Origin: Larix kaempferi
Taxonomy: Eukaryota; Streptophyta; Pinopsida; Pinales; Pinaceae
NCBI GenBank assembly: GCA_027924585.1
Contig: BSBM01000442.1
Span: 6,138,001-6,202,000, forward strand
Reading direction: 5' to 3'
Length of the DNA stretch: 64,000 nucleotides
The notes beneath the pieces are model-generated. The model had not been told where the DNA came from, made no database searches, and worked only from the letters and a program-made list of their open reading frames with translations. Shown here one piece after another: positions 56,768 to 64,000 of this stretch. A program made the position numbers and the translations under genes. How positions within the stretch are numbered: position 1 is the stretch's first letter; every line of letters starts with the position of its first letter.

Positions 56768-58034
56768 TGTGCACGTAGCATGCTTCAAGGTAAAAACATT
56801 TCCAATGGTTTTTGGGCTGAAGCAATTAACACTGTTGTGTATTTAAAGAACAGGAGTCCAACAAAGAAATTAGATCTTCAAACCCCCTTTGAAGTATTTT
56901 ATGGCTATAAACCAGAAATTAGTCATTTAAGAATATTTGGCTGTAGGGCCTTTGCTCACATTCCTAAAGATGACAAAACGAAATTGGATGCAAAATCCAT
57001 TGAATGTGTCTTTGTTGGCTACTGTGATGATCAGAAAGCATATAAAATATTTCATCCTAGTTCATACAAATTGATTGCTAGTAGAGATGTTGTATTTCAT
57101 GAAAATATAGATATGTGTAACAGGATGAATAATGTTGATGAAGAACTGATCCCAGATGAGCATGGAAAAATAGATAAAATTCTTCAAAAAGTGCAGGAAC
57201 AACAACAACAGGTTCAGGAACAGGAATCAAGCATGAGTGATACTACCTCAGATGGCGAAATAGCAGAAGACAGAAGAATCATGGATGGAACTCCAGTAGG
57301 TACTGTAATACCTAGAAGGTCAACTCGACAAACTCATCCTCTAGTAAAGTTTAGAGATTATGCCTTGATGACTAATGTAATGAATGTCATAGAACCATTA
57401 AATTATGAACAAGCCAAAGATAAGGAAGAATGGGTGACTGCAATGAATGAGGAATATAAGTCTATTATGAGAAACAAAACTTGGGAATTAGTAGAATTAC
57501 CCAAAGATAAAGTACCCATAGGATCTAAATGGCTATTCAAATCTAAACTCAAAGCTAATGGTAGTATTGACAAGTTTAAGGCAAGATTAGTTGCAAAGGG
57601 TTATTCTCAACAAGAGGGGATTGACTTTGAAGAGACATATGAACTAGTAACTAAATTAAATACTATCAGATTGCTAGTTGCATTAGTTACTATACATAAC
57701 TGGAGAATACACCAGTTAGATGTCAAATCTGCTTTTCTAAATGGTGATTTAAAAGAGGAAGTATACTTAGTGCAGCCTGAAGGTTTTGTGCAGAAAGGAC
57801 AGGAGCAGCTTGTGTGCAGGTTAAAGAAAGCTATCTATGGACTGAAACAAGCTCCTAGGTCATAGTATATCAAGATTGACACTTTCTTCAAAGAACAAGG
57901 GTTTCTCAAAAGTAAAAATGATTCAAGCTTATATATTAAATCAGATAAACAGGGAAATGTTTGCTTGATATCCTTATATGTGCACGATCTTATCATTACA
58001 GGTGGAACATATCAATTAGTGTTAAAATTCAATA
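56768..58034 (+). pseudogene. copia integrase C-terminus - reverse transcriptase (element C), interrupted by insertion
   Basis: The same frame continues past the TAA: integrase tail (LKNRSPTKKLDLQTPFEVFY, HLRIFGCRAFAHIPK, VFVGYCDDQKAYKIF), a Gln-rich linker (QEQQQQVQEQES) and RT (WVTAMNEEYKSIMRNKTWEL, IGSKWLFKSK, HQLDVKSAFLNGDLKEEVYL and LYGLKQ-like IYGLKQAPR). TAG at 57863-57865 follows. Beyond it YVHD replaces the catalytic YVDD (about 57978-57990). RT breaks off at GGTYQLVLKF (58034), exactly at the LTR of element B. Confidence 0.92.
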
Positions 58035-58623
58035 TGCTAAGACAGAAAATAGCAGCATTACATTCCATTTCACAATAATAGCATATACAGGATCACTGAA
58101 GAAACAACAAGCATAGCATAAACACAAGAGACAGAGATTTATCCTGGGAAACCCTCATGGGGTAGAAAACCCAGCAAAGCTTCCTCAATATAGATGACCA
58201 GCAATATACAAAGATGCAAACCCTGAGCATAAGCTCCTTCTCCTCCATAGCAGACCTCTCCTCCACAAATGCGCCTTTCTCAAGTGAGTGAGTGTGTATA
58301 ATGAGGAACACACCTCCTCTATTTATACACTACTCTGATATGTATTTTACACAAGTACACGTAGGCTCGTATTTAACCAATAGGTTAAATACCCCACTAC
58401 AACTAACTGGGCCGACCCCTCTAGGGTGGTCTAATAACCCTTTGACCCACATAACACATACAGGGCCGACCCCTACTAGGGAAGTCTAATAACCCGAGTT
58501 ACCACATTCCAACGGAGGAATAAACATCTCCGGATATACAATAAGATCTTCACGGAGGAATGAAACATCTCCGGAATAATAAAGTACAAATATAATATTC
58601 TTTGAAGTTACAATATCTCAACA
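58035..58623 (-). repeat. 3' LTR of copia element B
   Basis: On the minus strand it begins TGTTGAGATATTGTAAC and ends CTTAGCA, 589 bp. It contains a TATA-like TATAAATAG (plus-strand about 58319-58327) and twice the phrase GGGTTATTAGAC with GGGTCGGCCC. These match element A's LTR in order and position. Confidence 0.88.
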
Positions 58624-58640
58624 CTCCCCCTTAACGAGAA
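58624..58640 (-). promoter_or_regulatory. polypurine tract of element B
   Basis: Minus-strand TTAAGGGGGAG abuts the TGTTGAGA start of the LTR. Confidence 0.8.
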
Positions 58641-58769
58641 GGATATTATAACAACATCTGCACGAGCAAGGAGTCATCAACATCATACATGATACATCTA
58701 TAAATCATTGGAAGCTTTCTTCAATTTGTCTTCATCAGTAACTCAAACAGTTACTGGTACATCAATGTC

Positions 58770-59185
58770 AACATCAATATCAGCATTACGATCATCAGCA
58801 TCGTAATCACACGATCAGCAGCATCATCATCACACTATCAACAGCAGCACGATCAGCATCGTCATCATACGATCATCAGCATCGTCATCATACGATCATC
58901 AGTATCGTTATCAGCATCGTCATCACACGATCATCAGCATCGTCATCAGCATCGTCATCATACGATCATCAGCATCGTCATCATACGATCATCAGTATCG
59001 TCATCAGCATCGTCATCACACGATCATCAGCATCGTCATCAGCATCGTCATCATACGATCATCAGCATCGTCATCAGCATCGTCATCATACGATCATCAG
59101 CATCGTCATCAGCATCGTCATCATACGATCATCAGCATCGTCATCACACGATCATCAGCATCGTCATCACATGATCATATTCCTA
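58770..59185 (-). repeat. ATCATC-rich tandem repeats (element B, block 1)
   Basis: Units such as ATCATACGATCATCAGCATC and GTCATCAGCATC repeat with periods of about 23 and 35 bases in many combinations. On the element strand they are GATGATGCTGATCGTATGAT-like, comparable in composition and palindromic habit to 3852-4176 in element A. Confidence 0.9.
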
Positions 59186-59221
59186 GGATGATCAATCCTG
59201 CTCCTTTTAGGACATAGGTCC

Positions 59222-59790
59222 ATGGATGATACAATCCAATCTCCAGTTCTCGGAGACTTCAGTCTACGGATCAATTCTGGGACCTCAGTCCGGGGACGAT
59301 GCAATCCCCTGCCTGTTCATTCAGGACTTCATTTATCGGAGACCCAGTCTACGGTTCTATTCTGGGACCTCAGTCCGGGGACGATACAATCCCCTACCTG
59401 TTCATTCAGGATTTCATTATCGGAGACCCAGTCTACGGTTCTATTCTGGGACCTCAGTCCGGGGACGATACAATCCCCTACCTGTTCATTCAGGACTTCA
59501 TTATCGGAGACCCAGTCTACGGTTCTATTCTGGGACCTTAGTCCGGGGATGATACAATCCCCTACCTGTTCATTCAGGATTTCATTATCGGAGACCCAGT
59601 CTACGGTTCTATTCTGGGACCTTAGTCCGGGGACGATACAATCCCCTACCTGTTCATTCAGGATTTCATTATCGGAGACCCAGTCTACGGTTCTATTCTG
59701 GGACCTTAGTCCGGGGACGATACAATCCCCTACCTGTTCATTCAGGATTTCATTTATCGGAGACATACATCTACGGCTCTCTTTAGAACA
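59222..59790 (-). repeat. 84-bp tandem repeat, six copies (element B, block 2)
   Basis: CGGAGACCCAGTCTACGGTT begins units at 59337, 59421, 59505, 59589 and 59673, exactly 84 bp apart; a partial unit precedes and a diverged one follows (59758). As 84 is a multiple of three, the array is open on both strands. On the element strand it would encode a 28-residue repeat (EILNEQVGDCIVPGLRSQNR and so on). Confidence 0.95.
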
Positions 59791-60370
59791 GATGTTCAAG
59801 GATGATACAATCCCTTTTCTTTCTCGGAGACACCTGTCTACGGATCACTTTAGAACATGTGTTCAAGGATGATACAATCCCTCTTATTTCTCGGAGACAC
59901 CTGTCTACGGCTCTCTTTAGGACTGAAGTCCAGGGATGATCCAATCCCCTCATGTCCACCAAGGACTTCATTCTCGAAGACATACGTCTACGGCTCTCTT
60001 GAGGATGATGCAATCCTATCATGTCCACTAAGGACTTCATTCTCGGAGACCTCACGTCTACGGCTCTCTTTAGGACTGAAAGTCCAGGGATGATTCAATC
60101 CCCTCAACTGTCCACTAAGGACTTCATTCTCGGAGACCTCATGTCTACGGCTCTCTTTAGGACTGAAAGTCCAGGGATGATCCAATCCCCTCAACTGTCC
60201 ACTAAGGACTTCATTCTCGGAGACCTCATGTCTACGGCTCTCTTTAGGACTGAAAGTCCAGGGATGATCCAATCCCCTCAACTGTCCACTAAGGACTTCA
60301 TTCTCGGAGACCTCATGCCTACGGCTCTCTTTAGGACTGTAAGTCCAGGGATGATCCAATCCCCTCAATC
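59791..60370 (-). repeat. 87-bp tandem repeat, about five copies plus diverged units (element B, block 3)
   Basis: CGGAGACCTCATGTCTACGG starts at 60044, 60131, 60218 and 60305, exactly 87 bp apart, with older variants before 60044. It is related to the 84-bp unit (shared CGGAGAC, TCTACGG, GATCCAATCCCCT, AGGACTTCATT). On the element strand it encodes a 29-residue repeat (ENEVLSGQLRGLDHPWTF..). Confidence 0.95.
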
Positions 60371-61185
60371 TGTATTCTCATCAATACAAGTACAAGTATC
60401 CTCATCCATGCAAGTACATAATCAATATATAGCATCAGCAGCATGTATACATCATACATCAAAAGCATGTATTCTTACTAATACATCTAAAAGCATGTAT
60501 ACATCTGTCATCAAAAGCATGTATTCTTACTAATACATCTATCATCAAGTCATGTATACATCTAACATCAAAAGCATGTATACATCTAGCATGTATTCTC
60601 ACTAATACATCTATCATCAAATCATGTATACATCTATCATCAAATCATGTATACATCTAACATCAAAAGCATGTATACATCTAGCATGTATTCTCACTAA
60701 TACATCTATCAAATCAAAAGCATGTATACATCTAGCATCAAAATCATGCATACATCTAACATCAAAAGCATGTATACATCTAGCATGTATTCTCACTAAT
60801 ACATCTATCATCAAAATCATGTATACATCTAACATCAAAAGTATGTATACATCTAGCATGTATTCTCACTAATACATCTATCATCAAAATCATGTATACA
60901 TCTAACATCAAAAGTATGTATACATCTAGCATGTATTCTCACTAATACATCTAACATCATGTATACATCTAACATCAAAAGCATGTATACCTCTAGCATG
61001 TATTCTCACCAATACATCTAACATCATGTATACATCTAACATCAAAAGCATGTATACCTCTAGCATGTATTCTCACCAATACATCTAACATCAAAATCAT
61101 GTATACATCTAACATCAAAAGTATGTATACATCTAGCATGTATTCTCACTAATACATCTATCATCAAAATCATGTATGAGTAAAA
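60371..61185 (-). repeat. ACATCTA/GCATGTATAC repeats with ~70-bp higher order (element B, block 4)
   Basis: TCTAGCATGTATTCTCACTA recurs near 60587, 60682, 60781, 60854, 60927, 60994, 61061 and 61134, with spacings of 95, 99, 73, 73, 67, 67 and 73. Shorter TACATCTAACATCAAAAGCA units fill between. The last units are the most alike. Confidence 0.93.
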
Positions 61186-61298
61186 CTAAACAGAAATAAA
61201 ATAGTCCTAACTATTTCTAAGTGACTAGGTGTAGAGAACAGGTTACCTCATCAACGACCTTGTTGTTTGATGAGACAATCTCATCAGTAGTGACTATA

Positions 61299-62600
61299 CT
61301 ACTCCCCCTTTCGAGGAGGGTCCTTTTGAACTACACCAAGCTTGTCTCGGAAGTATTCAAGCTTCACTCGAGACAGAGGTTTGGTTGGTAACTTCTTCAC
61401 TTGACGTAGAGGCTTGGTTAGTACAACGGTAACCTGTTACAAATTCAAGCTTTTAGAGTTCCTTTCTGTGTCATATCTTGTTAGTTCCCTATGTTCTTTG
61501 ACTTATCATGGAACACTAGATTCTATGTCATCTTGATACAACTCTAATTATCACATAGGATCTCAGTTGGTTCTATCTCTAAGTCAAACAATCCTAAAGC
61601 CAAACTTCTTCACAACTAGCAGAGCAAGCAGCCATATAATCCGCTTGTGCTGAGAGCCACACTAGACTGCTTCCAGCTAAACCACGAGATCATGGCTAAT
61701 CCCAGACAATAACATCCTCTCGATGTGTTCTTCTTGTCTGATACACTTCCTGCCCAAACAGAATCTGAATAGCCATCTGAAGTCATGATCTTCAAGATAG
61801 CATAGATCAAATTCTATCGTGTCCTTTATGTGCCTCATCACATGCTTTGCAACTATCAGGTAAACACATCTAGTTTCCACTAGATACTAACTCAAGGTGT
61901 TCATAACAAAGCATATATATATAACCTAGTATATGTTAGATATATCAAAGACCCAATAAATTGACTGTACAGAGTTATATCCACTAACTCTGATGAGTTA
62001 TCCCCTAACAGCTTCAAGTTGGAATCCATAAGAGTGGCCATTCCAACACCTCAAGTCATATTTCTCATCATACTTTCCCTGGTTGAGAAATATTCCTTCT
62101 GAGCCTTGCCATACCTCCAGACCTAGGAAGTAAAGCATCAAATTGAGATCTTTCATTTTCATTTCTGCATTGAATGATCTTCTGCATATCTATCTGTGCC
62201 ATCTCTCGTTAGATGGGTCTACTGATATGAGCCTCAATATCATTCGAACTCTGTGGTGAGTTCCTTCTTGCATCCATGTCATGTGTGTATCATATTCAAC
62301 CTTGTAGCAAAGGTTGAGATCCACATCACCCATGGTGATCATTAAGCTTATCAAATTATTATCGATCCTAGGTACCTATACAGAACCTGATTCATACTTC
62401 TTCTTTAATTACACCATACTTGGAGCAAACATCTTGTCGTGATTCTCTTCCTCTTTCTAAGAGAATCTTCTAGCCATGAGCCTTCTATATTTTGTTTGAT
62501 TTGTAAATCTTCTTGTTTGAACATTCACCACTTGTACGGTGTCCATCATTCTTCATGACCTTTCCTACAAATCAAAATTAAGTACATGATTAGTAATACT
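61299..62600 (-). pseudogene. copia reverse transcriptase end - RNase H - pol C-terminus (element B), decayed
   Basis: The pol stop is TAG (plus 61299-61301), preceded by KPLSRVKLEYFRDKLGVVQK. A second TKPLRQVK lies just upstream, so the TKPL tail motif occurs twice. RNase H blocks include SVWAGSVSDKKNTSRG and ISWFSWKQSSVALST (61616-61810), KHVMRHIKDTIEFDLCYLED (61790-61860) and SNLKLLGDNSSELVD (about 62000). RT text near 62080-62160 includes LGLEVWQGSEGIFLNQGKYD. The catalytic Asp of RNase H reads Val in one block (SVWAGS for SDWAGS). Frames change repeatedly. Confidence 0.85.
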
Positions 62601-63770
62601 TCATAATCATCAAAAGATAACCCATTATGCATACAGATATCATTTACATAGTGATGCAACTATTTTGACCAATACTTTGGCACAACACTTTCCCATATCC
62701 TGTATGCATACAGTGGCTATCTAGATGCCTTCCATCTCTACCAGAACATACTATCGAGAGTGTGCACAACTCTCAGCATGTCAGCAAAGAGGTTTCATTC
62801 TAGACAAGCAACAATGGAATGTTTGTCCAAACATATGCACATTAGTTGTATACTATTCAATGCTCTATGAATGTTTACACTCAGCATTATATATTCTAGG
62901 AATACAAATATGCATGCAGGCAATATCATTACTATTTCAAATAGCAACTCAAATACTTATCTTTTATGTTTGTGTGGCTGCCTCCCGCTTGATCTTCTGT
63001 ATGTCTTTTGAACTTCTATTCATTCTGTACCACTGTGCATGCTCAAGAGTCATCCTCATGATCTCATACACAAACATACACTCATTAGTATATTCTAAAT
63101 GCTATCAAAACATTATAGTACTAAATAATCTTGAAAACGTATAGTCATGATTATAGTTAATAAACATTAGTATTCAAGATTTCAGGGAAGTCTTCTTTTA
63201 TTCATGCATATCATTGATAAAAGATATAATATGCATAATCCCTTGATTACTAACTTTATGAATAAGCATAACCAATCATTCCAAATATACTTATATAAGG
63301 GATCCTAACACAAGGTAAGATTCATGGGAAACATACCTGGATTAGTATACCTACTTGGTTATGTACAACATACCTAAACAATCTCTTCAATGATTTAGAG
63401 ATCCTGAGCTAGAACCTGCATGTCTCATAGGTTAAGCATAATATAACAAAGTCATACATACCTCGTAAGTAGAACAAAGATTATGGATGAGTCTTTGTCT
63501 TCATGTTTTCATGGTCATGGAGCCTGATTTGTCTTTTGTGATGTACCTATATCTTGTTAGCAGACAACCTCAACCTCACACAACACCATAATGCATTAGT
63601 ACAATCATAAGTGTCAACACCCTAACCAATGAATATCTTCTATCATGCATTCATAATTTTGTTAAGGTGATACAACAAATCTAAAATCAAGATTGTACTA
63701 ACTGTAATAACATGAAGACAAACATACCATAAACTTAATCATGAACAAATCTCAAAACATACCTCGATGA
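62601..63770 (-). other. interior of element B with no recognised domain
   Basis: RT, integrase and protease should lie here if the element were complete, but none of their motifs is visible on the minus strand. This suggests a large deletion, replacement by foreign DNA, or decay past recognition. The plus-strand open stretch 62725-63144 is hydrophobic and has no family match. Confidence 0.5.
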
Positions 63771-64000
63771 GTCATACCTATCGAGATCGCTTGTAATCTC
63801 CTTATGTAAAGCCTTAGCCTCATCTCCCTCTGAAACATGAACTCCTTCATTTATGTAGGTGACCAATCCATCTTCTTCTAGGATTAACCCTATCCACTTG
63901 ATTTGCAAGAACTGGACCTGGAGCTGGATATGGGTTTGTCAGAGAAACCCCAAAAATTCAAACTTTGAATTTCAGACTTCCGAAAGGATAGAAATATGCG
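63771..64000 (-). pseudogene. possible copia gag N-terminal fragment (element B)
   Basis: The minus strand from about 63900 reads EEDGLVTYINEGVHVSEGDE and AKALHKEITSDLDRY. This has the look of a copia gag start (an x-GL-x-x-x-I-x-x-G pattern followed by a charged helix). The match is weak; it could be coincidence. Confidence 0.35.

Larger units (their letters stand above)
54288..58034 (+). mobile_element. Ty1/copia LTR retrotransposon C, 5' part, cut by element B
   Basis: A short 5' LTR, Met-tRNA primer-binding site, leader, gag, protease, integrase and most of reverse transcriptase are in copia order. The sequence stops abruptly inside RT at 58034, where the LTR of element B begins in the opposite direction; the rest should lie beyond element B, outside the window. 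Several stops, one frameshift in gag and two catalytic replacements disable it. Confidence 0.93.
58035..64000 (-). mobile_element. Ty1/copia LTR retrotransposon B, 3' part (5' end outside the window)
   Basis: The 3' LTR (58035-58623), polypurine tract, a long repeat-rich region and, further in, RNase H and RT text all lie on the minus strand. It is related to element A (similar LTR and the same unusual repeat region). The pol part is badly decayed. It is inserted in element C's reverse transcriptase; the 5 bases before it are CAATA. Confidence 0.9.

Noticed and set aside
58770-61185. Regular repeat-and-spacer arrays resembling a CRISPR
   Set aside because: Units are contiguous or nested with no unique spacers, lie inside a plant copia element, and no cas-like gene is present.
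62725-63144. Plus-strand open stretch of 139 codons as a membrane protein gene
   Set aside because: Hydrophobic composition arises from AT-rich DNA; it is antisense inside element B and has no recognisable domain.
1-64000. Host protein-coding genes, rRNA, tRNA, telomere or centromere satellite
   Set aside because: No host domain, splice-consistent gene model, ribosomal sequence, cloverleaf or telomere repeat was seen.

Overview
The window looks like intergenic DNA of a seed plant with a large, repeat-dense nuclear genome. Recognisable coding sequence is almost all retrotransposon-derived: Ty1/copia and Ty3/gypsy LTR elements primed by initiator-Met tRNA, plant-type LINEs (one with an RNase H C-terminus) and a tRNA-like SINE. 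I see no intact host gene, rRNA, tRNA or bacterial feature. A gymnosperm-like genome is my guess, from the density of old, nested, stop-riddled elements; the sequence does not prove it.

Layout. 1-5494: 3' part of a plus-strand copia element (A) with its 3' LTR, apparently inserted in the 5' LTR of a decayed gypsy element (E, 5495-11210). 11527-11742: SINE with target duplication. 12545-16100: decayed LINE, split by a solo LTR (14189-15650, TSD CTAAG). 16673-18190: copia LTR and gag (F), joined directly to the integrase tail of a Tat/Athila-like gypsy (G, to 27237). G is itself split by an internally deleted minus-strand gypsy (D, 18357-22654, TSD AAATA). 27710-29336: second solo LTR of the same family as that at 14189 (TSD TGTTT). 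31000-33060: minus-strand LINE remnant. 33880-36777: complete but almost non-coding LTR element (TSD TAATT). 36953-37910: short retroposon carrying the 3' tail of the next LINE (19-bp TSD). 39174-46292: near full-length LINE with two long reading frames. 46300-49100: AT-rich DNA with hairpin MITE-like repeats. 49145-50760: second copy of the 12545 LINE family. 51160-54287: LTR/PBS remnant and a third member of the solo-LTR family (minus strand). 54288-58034: copia element C, cut in its reverse transcriptase by copia element B (58035 to beyond the window, minus strand).

Nothing here is a pathway. The gene sets are gag-protease-integrase-RT-RNase H polyproteins and the two-frame LINE system, nearly all disabled by stops, frameshifts, deletions or lost catalytic residues. 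The LINE at 39174 is the most nearly intact.

The most unusual structure is in the related copia elements A and B. Between the pol stop codon and the 3' LTR, where many copia elements have little sequence, both carry about 1.1-2.7 kb of layered tandem repeats: short GATG-rich units plus 84-91-bp units. Other notable items are a 958-bp retroposon sharing a LINE tail, a zinc-knuckle-coding fragment copied into a copia leader, a copia/gypsy chimeric junction, and a solo-LTR family present three times in 40 kb.
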